Source: Pseudoalteromonas sp. HM-SA03
GTDB lineage: Bacteria > Pseudomonadota > Gammaproteobacteria > Enterobacterales > Alteromonadaceae
DNA length: 33,320 nucleotides
Direction: 5' to 3'
Assembly (NCBI RefSeq): GCF_002289345.1
Contig: NZ_NSDG01000021.1
Location: forward strand, 32,154 to 65,473
This document shows positions 14,727-21,640 of the stretch, piece by piece. Below the pieces are notes generated by a model that was given only the letters and a program-made list of their open reading frames with translations, did no database searches and had not been told where the DNA came from. Numbering within the stretch: the first letter of the stretch is position 1; every line of letters starts with the position of its first letter. Position numbers and translations under genes: made by a program.

Positions 14727-15563
14727 CTATACCTGCTCCAAGCGCTTGGCGTATTTGGCCTGTATTGCAGAAATTTGCCCCGCTTCTGCCAGTAATTCTG
14801 CCATAGGAGGAATATTAAAATCTCGCTCTAGTAACGTCGGGAATACCCCATGCAGCTCATAGGCTTTCTTTAACAAGTCCCATACTGGCGAAGATACCTC
14901 AGCGCCGTGTGTATCAACGAGTAAATCTTCGGCTTCCACATAATGGCCTGCGATATGGCCATATGCAATACGCTCGCTTGGCATAGCCGCTAAGAATTGT
15001 TCAGCATCGTAGCCATGGTTAATAGCGTTGACATAGATGTTGTTGACATCGAGTAGCAAATCGCAATCGGCTTCGGCTAATACCCCAAGGGTAAATTCTA
15101 ACTCCGACATTCGTTGTCCAGGAGCGGCATAGTAAGACACATTTTCTACAGCAATTCGACGTTCTAGATGTTCTTGGACTGCTCGGATCCGCTTAGCGGT
15201 ATGATGGATTGCTTCTTCCGTAAAAGGGATTGGCATCAGATCGTACATATGGCCCTCTCCCGAACAATAACTCAGATGCTCACTATACGTTGCGATATTA
15301 TGCTGTTTAAAAAATGTTTTGAGCTGTGATAGAAATTCACGATCAAGCGGTGCAGGTGAACCTAGCGATAACGATAAGCCATGACAGATAAAGGTATGTT
15401 GTTGCGTCAATGCTTGAAATTGCTTTGCAAGCTTACCGCCAAATTTTAGCCAGTTTTCTGGTGCAACCTCATAAAAGTCTACTTGCTTTGGTGGTGTATT
15501 AAGCACATCATCGACCATTTCACGGCGTAAACCGAGTCCTAAGTTGCCTAACTGCACTGTCAT
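14727..15563 (-). CDS. hvfB: HvfB/BufB-family multinuclear non-haem iron oxidase (MNIO, DUF692)
   Basis: The product has 278 residues, full length, TIM-barrel family. Metal-ligand motifs are all present in order: HGLSLSLG, YSEHLSYC, IAVENVSYY, DLLLDVNNIYVNAINHG, YGHIAGH, VDTHGAEV and LLERDFNIP. These give the His, Glu, Asp and Asn ligands for two or three irons. MNIO enzymes rebuild cysteine side chains of a ribosomal peptide; the Hvf/bufferin branch makes oxazolone/thioamide or thiooxazole groups that bind copper. The predicted substrate is the EGKCG-repeat protein encoded 397 bases upstream on the same strand. The ribosome site (GAGAGAAG, 4 bases before ATG) is good. Enzyme class is firm; the exact product chemistry here is inferred. 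Confidence 0.93.
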   Translation of the reverse strand: MTVQLGNLGLGLRREMVDDVLNTPPKQVDFYEVAPENWLKFGGKLAKQFQALTQQHTFICHGLSLSLGSPAPLDREFLSQLKTFFKQHNIATYSEHLSYCSGEGHMYDLMPIPFTEEAIHHTAKRIRAVQEHLERRIAVENVSYYAAPGQRMSELEFTLGVLAEADCDLLLDVNNIYVNAINHGYDAEQFLAAMPSERIAYGHIAGHYVEAEDLLVDTHGAEVSSPVWDLLKKAYELHGVFPTLLERDFNIPPMAELLAEAGQISAIQAKYAKRLEQV

Positions 15564-15960
15564 ACTTCTCTCACTTTAGACATTATTTTGAAATAATCAG
15601 AAGCTCGCATCACAAAGGCTTTGCTGTATGCACGACTTCACTTTGGAATTACCCAATAACGCAGCTTAACATAACTAGCTGCGCTATTGGGTCGAACATA
15701 ATAGTGTTCTTAAGTAACCTGAGGTTTGGATAAGGAATGTTCCAACTCATTGTTGCTAAAGCACAACTTAGTTTTTTCCTTGTCTAGCCAGCAAGTTTTA
15801 GGGAAAACACCGCTTCCGCGTCCTGCTCTCGCTAAGGTACCTACATCCTGTAGGCAAGGCGAATTTACGCACCAATAGCTGACTATTGGAAGTGAATTCA
15901 ACGCAGTTAGCGCTAAAACTTGCTGCTAGAAAGGCATTAATTATCCGCAGCTCAGGTTAA
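15564..15960 (-). other. Long hvfA-hvfB spacer with a large inverted repeat and a repeat-family module
   Basis: No gene is supported here, although the spacer interrupts what is usually a tight operon. Outer arms CTAGCCAGCAAGTTTTAG (15784-15801) and CTAAAACTTGCTGCTAG (15913-15929) are inverted with one unpaired base. Between them are CCTACATCCTGTAGG (15839-15853, 6-bp arms) and CCAATAG CTGA CTATTGG (15872-15889). The stretch 15809-15862 matches the inner module of repeat copy 2 (ACCGCT.CCGC.TCCTGCT, then AAGGTACCTACATCCTGTAG and CAAGGCGAA). The spacer RNA should fold into a long branched hairpin. Confidence 0.75.
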
Positions 15961-16446
15961 TTAGTGGTTACCACCGCATTTACCTTCGCCGCACTTACCT
16001 TCTTTTTTGCCTTTAGCATCGCCACCACATTTACCTTCGCCGCACTTACCTTCTTTTTTGCCTTTGGCGTCGCCACCGCATTTGCCTTCGCCGCACTTAC
16101 CTTCTTTTTTACCTTTAGCGTCGCCACCACATTTGCCTTCTTTCTTACCTTCTTTCTTACCTTTAGCGTCGCCACCGCATTTGCCTTCGCCGCACTTACC
16201 TTCTTTCTTAACTTTAGCGTCACCACCGCATTTGCCTTCGCCGCACTTACCTTCTTTCTTACCTTTAGCGTCGCCACCACATTTTCCTTCGCCACATTTG
16301 CCTTCACCAGCGTCTAGTTGATAACCGGCAGTCATTGTTTCAAAACTAAATGGATTCGCATTTGCGTCTGTCGCGGTTAACCCCGCGGTACCCGCAACAA
16401 CAGCGCTTAAAGTAAAGGCAATAGAGTTCTTTTTAACGGTATTCAT
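15961..16446 (-). CDS. hvfA: HvfA-family copper-binding RiPP precursor, 13 EGKCG motifs
   Basis: The ATG at 16446 (MNTVKKNSIAFTLSAVVAGT) is chosen because it opens a signal peptide and has GAGAGAG upstream; a longer frame from 16491 is unlikely. The product has 161 residues. Residues 1-30 are a signal peptide with cleavage likely at ANA|NPF; in this family the signal doubles as leader for the maturases. The rest, from residue 48, is built from 17-residue units EGKCGEGKCGGDAKGKK. All 13 cysteines (51, 56, 68, 73, 85, 90, 106, 118, 123, 135, 140, 152, 157) lie in EGKCG. Family members are exported copper-buffering or metallophore peptides whose cysteines are modified by HvfB/HvfC. One unit has lost a motif (EGKKEGKCGGD), a mark of repeat slippage. 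Copper as the ligand is known for relatives, inferred here. Confidence 0.92.
   Translation of the reverse strand: MNTVKKNSIAFTLSAVVAGTAGLTATDANANPFSFETMTAGYQLDAGEGKCGEGKCGGDAKGKKEGKCGEGKCGGDAKVKKEGKCGEGKCGGDAKGKKEGKKEGKCGGDAKGKKEGKCGEGKCGGDAKGKKEGKCGEGKCGGDAKGKKEGKCGEGKCGGNH
15964..16305 (-). repeat. Tandem 51-bp coding repeat in hvfA
   Basis: About seven units of roughly 51 bp, each encoding EGKCGEGKCGGDAKGKK, with third-base variants (GCATCG/GCGTCG/GCGTCA for Asp-Ala) and one shortened/rearranged unit near 16125-16165. The last unit ends in GGNH. The near-identity of DNA units points to recent or ongoing homogenisation and a potential for copy-number change. Confidence 0.93.
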
Positions 16447-16489
16447 AATGTTTGCTCTCTCAGAAATAGTAGATTCAATTAGTAGACCC

Positions 16490-16524
16490 AAACGTCTAAA
16501 TATTTATTTCGCTAAACGTCTAAA
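16490..16524 (-). promoter_or_regulatory. Pair of direct repeats upstream of hvfA, candidate regulator site
   Basis: AAACGTCTAAA occurs at 16490-16500 and again at 16514-16524, identical over 11 bases and 24 bases apart, 44-78 bases before the hvfA ATG. On the coding strand they read TTTAGACGTTT. The spacing of a little over two helical turns suits tandem binding of a regulator. Relatives of this operon are controlled by ECF sigma factors, but I do not see a clear ECF -35 (GTAACC/GAACTT-like). Confidence 0.5.
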
Positions 16525-16537
16525 AATTTTAGCTGTA

Positions 16538-16746
16538 ATACCAATTCGCTTAATTAAGTGATCTATTTTAAGGCGAGAAAATCTTGTCGATAACACCGCT
16601 ACCGCATCCTGCTATCACCAAGGTACCTACATCCTGTAGCCAAGGCGAAAATTTTACTATTTAGTTGTACTAAATGAGAAATTTTTAACGCAGTTAACGT
16701 CAGGTTTGCTCCTTCAAATTGAACAAGTATTAAGACTAATTGGTAT
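16538..16746. repeat. MITE-like intergenic repeat, copy 2 (209 bp, long form)
   Basis: Same ends and body as the copy at 13505-13666, but with a roughly 47-base inner module (about 16594-16640: ACACCGCTACCGCATCCTGC to AAGGTACCTACATCCTGTAG) inserted between TTGTCGATA and CAAGGCGAAA. That module is also present in the hvfA-hvfB spacer. Ends: ATACCAATT (16538-16546) and AATTGGTAT (16738-16746). No protein is encoded. It lies between hvfA and dusC, which diverge from it. Confidence 0.88.
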
Positions 16747-16867
16747 AATCACTAAGTTGTGGTTTACATCCAGTTATAGTCCATCTGTTGTCTTTTTGCT
16801 ATTTGCGGATAACTAGGGGCTGCTGATGACTTGCAGCAAACAATTAGCTAAAATGTCGCGCTTTTCG

Positions 16868-16896
16868 ATGAGTCATCAGTGACTCATTTTATTTTT
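16868..16896 (+). terminator. Terminator-like hairpin in the dusC leader
   Basis: TGAGTCA TCAG TGACTCA (16869-16886), extended by one A-T pair, is followed by TTTTATTTTT. It has the form of a rho-independent terminator but lies 22 bases before the dusC start with no plus-strand gene upstream, so it would attenuate dusC itself. Confidence 0.6.
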
Positions 16897-16917
16897 GTTG
16901 TATCTGAAGGTTAACAC

Positions 16918-17904
16918 ATGAAGCTTGTTCTGGCGCCGATGGAAGGTGTAGTTGATTTTAAAATGCGCGAATTACTCACAGATCTCGGCGGCTTTGATCT
17001 TTGTGTCACTGAATTTATTCGCGTCGTTGATCTCACCTTTCCACGTAGGGTATTTACTAGATACTGTCCTGAACTATTAAATGGCGGTTATACCAGAGCC
17101 GGAACACCGGTTAGAGTACAGCTTCTAGGTCAGGTTCCCCATGCGCTTGCTGCAAATGCACGAAAGGCCGTAAAGCTTGGCTCTCATGGTGTTGATTTGA
17201 ACTTTGGTTGTCCTGCAAAAACCGTGAATAAAAGCCGTGGCGGCGCGGTTTTACTGAAAGAGCCAGAACAAATCTATCAAATCATTAAAGCGGTTAGAGA
17301 GGCAGTACCAGAAGAACATCAAGTAAGCGCCAAAATACGCCTTGGCTTTGACGATGATGCCAATAGCACTGAAATTGTCGATGCGGTCCAGCAAGGTGGT
17401 GCGTCGAGTTTGGCGATACATGCGCGTACCAAACGAGATGGTTACAAACCGCCAGCGTACTGGGAAAAGATCCCCCCTTTATTATCAAGGTTAACCATTC
17501 CTGTCGTTGCTAACGGTGAAATTTGGCAAGTTGAAGATGCACTACTCTGCCAAACACGTAGCCAATGCCAAGATTTGATGCTTGGTCGCGGTGCGCTAGC
17601 CACCCCCGATTTGGCAGCAAAAATCAAAGCGCATGTTAGCGGAACTCATTATACTCCGCTTACATGGGAAAACGTGGTCTACCATATCCTCCACTCTTCC
17701 ATGCATCAAGATGAGAATATGAGTGAAAAGTACTTTTCGGCTAGAACAAAACAATGGCTCAGTTATCTGAAACGTCAGTATGACGGCGCACATGTTCTTT
17801 TTGATGAAATCAAAACGCTTAAAAGCAAAGATGACGTCATGAAGGTGTTGCAGAAATACGCAATGTCTCCAGACATTGATTCAAATCATAACAGTGAAGT
17901 TTGA
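16918..17904 (+). CDS. dusC: tRNA-dihydrouridine(16) synthase DusC
   Basis: The product has 328 residues. The start MKLVLAPMEGVVDFKMRELL and DLCVTEFIRVVD follow the DusC pattern (flavin-binding APMEGV/V and TEF). The rest of the flavin TIM barrel has QLLGQ, GVDLNFGCPAKTVNKSRGGA with the catalytic cysteine, AKIRLGFDD, AIHARTKRDGY and VVANGEIW. DusC reduces uridine 16 in the D-loop of tRNA with FMN and NADPH. A ribosome site GAAGG lies 9 bases upstream. The gene diverges from hvfA and is followed by a DksA-like gene 37 bases on, probably one operon. A terminator-like hairpin stands in its leader. Confidence 0.95.
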   Translation: MKLVLAPMEGVVDFKMRELLTDLGGFDLCVTEFIRVVDLTFPRRVFTRYCPELLNGGYTRAGTPVRVQLLGQVPHALAANARKAVKLGSHGVDLNFGCPAKTVNKSRGGAVLLKEPEQIYQIIKAVREAVPEEHQVSAKIRLGFDDDANSTEIVDAVQQGGASSLAIHARTKRDGYKPPAYWEKIPPLLSRLTIPVVANGEIWQVEDALLCQTRSQCQDLMLGRGALATPDLAAKIKAHVSGTHYTPLTWENVVYHILHSSMHQDENMSEKYFSARTKQWLSYLKRQYDGAHVLFDEIKTLKSKDDVMKVLQKYAMSPDIDSNHNSEV

Positions 17905-17941
17905 CTGAAATGATAATGGGGTGTCGGATAGGAGAGCGCCC

Positions 17942-18316
17942 ATGAATGAAAACACACAACACTACGAACAAAGCCTACAAGCAGAACTTGCCACACTTAG
18001 AAGCGACTTCTTGGGAGAGCTAAAAGCTTCACCCAATGGGTTTACTCATAATCTTGCCAATACCTTAGAGCTCAACCCACCTAATAAGTGGCTTGATATT
18101 GTGATGGAGAAGATAAATCCTGAGCAATTTCCACTCTATGATAGATTGATGAAAGTCGAAGCGGCATTATGCCAAATGGAAATCGGTCAGTTCGGGTATT
18201 GCTGTGATTGCGAGCAGACAATAGAACTTGAGTTGCTAGAACACGATCCAGCAACCCAACGCTGTCGCAGTTGTAAGACTAAGGCTTTAAAAAATGGGGA
18301 TATGCAGCAAAAATAG
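17942..18316 (+). CDS. TraR/DksA C4-type zinc-finger protein
   Basis: The ATG at 17942 (MNENTQHYEQSLQAELATLR) is chosen for its AGGAG 8 bases upstream; a GTG at 17921 would add seven residues that include the ribosome site. The product has 124 residues. Residues 1-80 are mostly helical, like a short coiled-coil arm. A C4 zinc finger follows: C87-x2-C90 (FGYCCDC) and C108-x2-C111 (CRSCK). DksA-type proteins enter the RNA polymerase secondary channel. DksA proper has about 150 residues with DxxDxA at the coiled-coil tip; here the tip acidic motif is not obvious, so effect on transcription is uncertain. Its last 38 bases overlap the end of the opposing lipoprotein gene. Confidence 0.88.
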   Translation: MNENTQHYEQSLQAELATLRSDFLGELKASPNGFTHNLANTLELNPPNKWLDIVMEKINPEQFPLYDRLMKVEAALCQMEIGQFGYCCDCEQTIELELLEHDPATQRCRSCKTKALKNGDMQQK

Positions 18317-19283
18317 TCGCCGGAAAATAGACTATATTAGCAATCAATTGTTGTGCTTGTTGTTCATTCAGCGCTAGTTTTGAGTTGAGCGCAACAAATG
18401 CTTGTTTTTGTGACCACCCTTGATAGTGAATTCCTACATCCACCGCCATTAAAGTCACGATTAGTGCTTTATACTGCTCTATTGCCTTAGTACACTTTGC
18501 TACTGTCGAAGGCACATTAATAAACCCATCGCGCCAGTTGAGCCCTGCAATTCTTTGGCAGTTAGCCGGCAATAATTCCAGAATATAAGGTTGTTGAGTA
18601 TCAGGCATTACCTTGAGCACATTCGCTTTGCTATTTTGGTTATCAAACTTTGATAACGTCGCCAAAACTTTATTAGGTGAATCTTGAATAGCTCCATAAA
18701 AATTGAGCTTTGATTGATACCATTCTTTTCCATTGGGTAGTTGATGGAGTCCAAGCATAGCTCTTGGTTTATAATTACTCAGATAAGCTAACAAGGCCGA
18801 ACGTGATGGTGCGTCAATATTCGAATCTTCAAGCTGTTTTATCATGGCTTCCCGCTCAAACCGATTTAGGCGAATATTACTTTCATCGGCCTCTTTTAGT
18901 TTTGTTATTACAAATTTAAGCCACAGCTCAAGTTCCTCACCACTCACTCTACCTTCTATGTTTTTAAGTACAGAGATATAACTGGGCCAAGGTAAGTAGC
19001 GTTCTGGATAGCGCTCTTGAATTCTTAAGTAGTCAAGCTCCTTATGCGCCATAACATCTGGTTCATTCAAACTGCTTGATAATAAAGCGTGCCGTAACTG
19101 TAAGTAGCCCTCTGTGAACGGTAAAACAGTAATATCATCTGTAGATGAATGACTTAAACTACTGTTAAGAGAGATTAAAGAAGTTCTGAGTTCCTGATAA
19201 CTTACGGCTGGTTTGTGCTCACTACAAGCGGACAGGAATATAAACGCGATCAAAGTAAGGCTGAACAATAAATGCTTTTTCAT
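18279..19283 (-). CDS. DUF885-like lipoprotein without visible peptidase site
   Basis: The product has 334 residues. MKKHLLFSLTLIAFIFLSAC is a lipoprotein signal peptide (lipobox LSAC, lipidated C20). The middle is helical and unrecognised. The last third recalls the C-terminal part of DUF885 proteins: GLHQLPNGKEWYQSKLNFY, then AVDVGIHYQGWSQKQAF and a final YFPATIFAA where that family has PGQALAY. DUF885 proteins are about 550-600 residues with an HExxPGH-type zinc site; none is seen here, so this would be a reduced, non-catalytic relative or an unrelated convergence. The gene is separated from the TonB-type operon by a strong terminator and overlaps the DksA-like gene tail to tail. Confidence 0.72.
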   Translation of the reverse strand: MKKHLLFSLTLIAFIFLSACSEHKPAVSYQELRTSLISLNSSLSHSSTDDITVLPFTEGYLQLRHALLSSSLNEPDVMAHKELDYLRIQERYPERYLPWPSYISVLKNIEGRVSGEELELWLKFVITKLKEADESNIRLNRFEREAMIKQLEDSNIDAPSRSALLAYLSNYKPRAMLGLHQLPNGKEWYQSKLNFYGAIQDSPNKVLATLSKFDNQNSKANVLKVMPDTQQPYILELLPANCQRIAGLNWRDGFINVPSTVAKCTKAIEQYKALIVTLMAVDVGIHYQGWSQKQAFVALNSKLALNEQQAQQLIANIVYFPATIFAAYPHFLKP

Positions 19284-19308
19284 AATTTCACATTAAAACT
19301 TGAAATCA

Positions 19309-19332
19309 AAAAAGCCCCTTTCGGGGCTTTTT
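19309..19332. terminator. Bidirectional terminator after the TonB2-type operon
   Basis: AAAAAGCCCC (19309-19318), loop TTTC with an adjacent G, and GGGGCTTTTT (19323-19332) form a perfect 10-bp stem with A/T flanks. On the minus strand it ends the TPR gene transcript and separates it from the lipoprotein gene. Confidence 0.92.
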
Positions 19333-19334
19333 AA

Positions 19335-20594
19335 TTAGAGGCTAACACCCCTACGTTGTGCTTTTTCTTTGATAAAGCTCGACCAGCTAATCGCAAATCT
19401 TCGAGTGCTAGGATCTTCCTTCGCCTTCAAAATTGCTGCATAAGCTTGTTTGAACTTATCTTGATAGTAGTAAGCTTCCGCAAGATCAGCATATGTACTG
19501 CCTTTCTTTTTGGTACCAAGCTCTAACGCTTTATTTAGTCTAACTACTGCTGCACTGTACTGCAGATTTTGCAGTAAAAGGCCACCTGCTCTTCCATAAA
19601 GTTCTGCGTCATCGTCAAATTTAGCAGCTTCTTCATAGTATTTAGCAGCATCACTGATGTGTTTAGCTTGGTGGTAATAACTTGCAAGCGCTGTCACGTT
19701 TTGCTTTGTACGTTCGATTTTGCCATCTTTCATAGCCTTTTCGAACGTTTGAGCTGCACGCCAAGGATCTTCTGTCAAAGAGTATAAGCTTCCAAGAATC
19801 TTATAGTCATTCTCTTTTTCAAAGTAACCTTTGCTATACGCCACCTTCATTACAGTCATACCTTTACTGTAATCTTCGGTTTGCAAATAAAAGCCACCTA
19901 GTTGTGTCCAAGCTTTCGGGTCTTCAGGGAAAACACGTACTAACTCTTCACCAACCTCTACAGCCTTTTTGAATTGCTTCAATTCAAAGTAAGCTGCAAC
20001 TTTCATCAGATAATATTGTTTATTTGGCTCTTCTACACCTGCGATAGCTTTATCAGCTGGAGCAATAACATTAGGATATTGCTTTAACTCATAATAAGCT
20101 TGCGCGATACGACCGTGTACTTTAGGGTCATTTTCACCCGTAAAGTCCATCCACGCTTCATAGGCTTTGATACCTTCTGAATACTTTTCAGTACCTAGTA
20201 GAAGGTCACCAAGTAACTTCATTAGATCGCCTTGATCCTTAAAGTTAAGCGCATCAGGAGCAATCGCCAAACGCGTATACTTAATCGCTTCGCCGTAGTT
20301 TTCCTTTTGAGCATAAAGCTGACCTAGGTAACGGTTAACCGTTGCTTTATCGAAATCATCTGAAGGGTCAAGTTCGCGAAGCATTGCAATCGCTTCATCG
20401 ACTTTTTCTTCGTTATATAATTCGAACGCTTTGGCAACTTTTTTACCTACTCGCTCACCCATGATCTTCGTTTTTGCTGCTTTACGCTTCTCTATTTCTT
20501 CATAGTTAGGCGCAGCAGAAACTGACTCTGAGTAAATGCCACCAGTCAATGCAATAAGAAGAGCAAGAGCTGTAAATTTGGGTAAACTTTTCAT
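19335..20594 (-). CDS. Periplasmic TPR-repeat protein of the TonB2-type system
   Basis: The product has 419 residues with a signal peptide (MKSLPKFTALALLIALTGGI..., cleavage about residue 27 at VSA|AP). After a charged helix (28-55), TPR-like helical pairs run to the C-terminus: AKAFELYNEEKVDEAIAML, NRYLGQLYAQKENYGEAIKY, LMKLLGDLLLGTEKYSEGI, HGRIAQAYYELKQYPNVIA, WTQLGGFYLQTEDYSKGM, LGSLYSLTEDPWRAAQ, YADLAEAYYYQDKFKQAY. In Vibrio, Shewanella and Pseudoalteromonas a TPR protein of this kind ends the DUF3450-ttpC-exbB-exbD-tonB operon; its role is probably in assembly or in contacts between the complex and peptidoglycan or receptors. It starts 10 bases after tonB and is the last gene before the terminator. 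Confidence 0.9.
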   Translation of the reverse strand: MKSLPKFTALALLIALTGGIYSESVSAAPNYEEIEKRKAAKTKIMGERVGKKVAKAFELYNEEKVDEAIAMLRELDPSDDFDKATVNRYLGQLYAQKENYGEAIKYTRLAIAPDALNFKDQGDLMKLLGDLLLGTEKYSEGIKAYEAWMDFTGENDPKVHGRIAQAYYELKQYPNVIAPADKAIAGVEEPNKQYYLMKVAAYFELKQFKKAVEVGEELVRVFPEDPKAWTQLGGFYLQTEDYSKGMTVMKVAYSKGYFEKENDYKILGSLYSLTEDPWRAAQTFEKAMKDGKIERTKQNVTALASYYHQAKHISDAAKYYEEAAKFDDDAELYGRAGGLLLQNLQYSAAVVRLNKALELGTKKKGSTYADLAEAYYYQDKFKQAYAAILKAKEDPSTRRFAISWSSFIKEKAQRRGVSL

Positions 20595-20604
20595 GCCTGC
20601 CTCC

Positions 20605-21222
20605 TTAATTACCTTGGTTTAGTGTGAAATCAAGCTGGACTGTGATGCCAGGTTGCTTCTGTGGCTTACCATCAACAACTTTAGGACGGTATTTCCACTT
20701 TCGCAATGCACGCTTCGCTTCACGGTCAAAGATACGCTTTGGCTCAGCATCGATAATTTCAACATCTTCGACTCCACCTAGCTCATTGATTGTGAAAGAT
20801 AAACGTACCCAACCCTCTTTGCCATCACGAGCAGCTTGAGGTGGATATTTTGGCTCAATTCGAACGATAGGTGTCGCATCACCATCACGGCCAAACTCGC
20901 CAGGTCCAGACAAACCACCTGCAGTACCACCTAGGTCAATGCTAGGCATGTTAAAGCCGATGTTACCCGCAGAAGGATCAGCCGTGTCTGGCTGAGGCGG
21001 CTGCGGTTTTGGCGGCTGCTTAGGTGGTGGTGGCGGCGGAGGCGGGACACGCTTCCGCTGCTGCACCTTTGATTCAGGCGGATTCGACATAATCTCGACT
21101 ACGATTTGTTCCTTTTGTACATCTGCCCTATCTGCTCCTCCGGAGATAAGATATGACATGAAAAAGAACAAGCCGAGAGTTACTGCCCCACCTGCTAGAA
21201 GTGAAAACAGAAGTCGAATCAT
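20605..21222 (-). CDS. tonB: TonB family energy-transducing protein
   Basis: The product has 205 residues. An N-terminal signal anchor (about 4-27, LLFSLLAGGAVTLGLFFFMS) is followed by a proline-rich spacer (60-78, a run of nine P then KQPPKPQPPQP) that spans the periplasm. The C-terminal TonB domain (about 118-205) has VRIEPKYPPQAARDGKEGWV, VRLSFTINELGGVEDVEI and ALRKWKYRPKVVDG. It carries energy from the ExbB-ExbD motor to TonB-dependent outer-membrane receptors. The short spacer fits the TonB2 class. Start and exbD stop overlap by one base (TAATG), showing translational coupling. Confidence 0.94.
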   Translation of the reverse strand: MIRLLFSLLAGGAVTLGLFFFMSYLISGGADRADVQKEQIVVEIMSNPPESKVQQRKRVPPPPPPPPKQPPKPQPPQPDTADPSAGNIGFNMPSIDLGGTAGGLSGPGEFGRDGDATPIVRIEPKYPPQAARDGKEGWVRLSFTINELGGVEDVEIIDAEPKRIFDREAKRALRKWKYRPKVVDGKPQKQPGITVQLDFTLNQGN

Positions 21223-21626
21223 TACTGATCTCCAGCTATTGAAATCTTCAGATTGTCGCCAGTCGCTTTAATTTGGTCCATAACTTTAACAACTACGCCG
21301 TGCTTCGCACCTTTATCGGCTTGAATAATAATCACGTCAGTCGGTTGTTCTGCCATTAGACTTTCAAGGTTAGCACTTACACGCTCAACATCAACTTGAC
21401 GCTTGTCCATCCAAATCTCACCGTTTTCACGGATTGCGATAAAGATGTTCGCATTCTTAGTCTTTTGTGCTTGTGCCGCTTTTGGCTTGTTAACTTCAAT
21501 ACCAGCTTCTTTAACAAAAGAAGTGGTTACGATGAAGAAGATAAGCATGATGAATACGATGTCTAGCATCGGCGTCATATCTACTGCTGCATCTTCCTCT
21601 TCACGAAAACGTTGTTTACGTGCCAT
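21222..21626 (-). CDS. exbD: Biopolymer transport protein ExbD
   Basis: The product has 134 residues with one transmembrane helix. The key segment VDMTPMLDIVFIMLIFFIVTT (16-36) contains the conserved aspartate that binds the proton (LD in MTPMLDIVF). The periplasmic domain (about 45-134) has IWMDKRQVD and VIIQADKGAKHGVVVKVMDQ. Together with ExbB it forms the proton-driven motor of the TonB complex in the inner membrane. It lies 14 bases after exbB and overlaps tonB by one base. Confidence 0.95.
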   Translation of the reverse strand: MARKQRFREEEDAAVDMTPMLDIVFIMLIFFIVTTSFVKEAGIEVNKPKAAQAQKTKNANIFIAIRENGEIWMDKRQVDVERVSANLESLMAEQPTDVIIIQADKGAKHGVVVKVMDQIKATGDNLKISIAGDQ

Positions 21627-21640
21627 AGTTCAATCTCTCT

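Noticed and set aside
15710..15901. 63-residue minus-strand frame in the hvfA-hvfB spacer
   Set aside because: It coincides with the inverted repeat and repeat module, has no ribosome site and no recognisable product.
15964..16321. Long open frames on the plus strand and in another minus frame across hvfA (Phe/Ala-rich and Pro/His/Ser-rich translations)
   Set aside because: They are shadows of the 51-bp tandem repeat: a repeat whose unit is a multiple of three keeps several frames open. They lack ribosome sites and signal peptides, and the HvfA frame explains the sequence.
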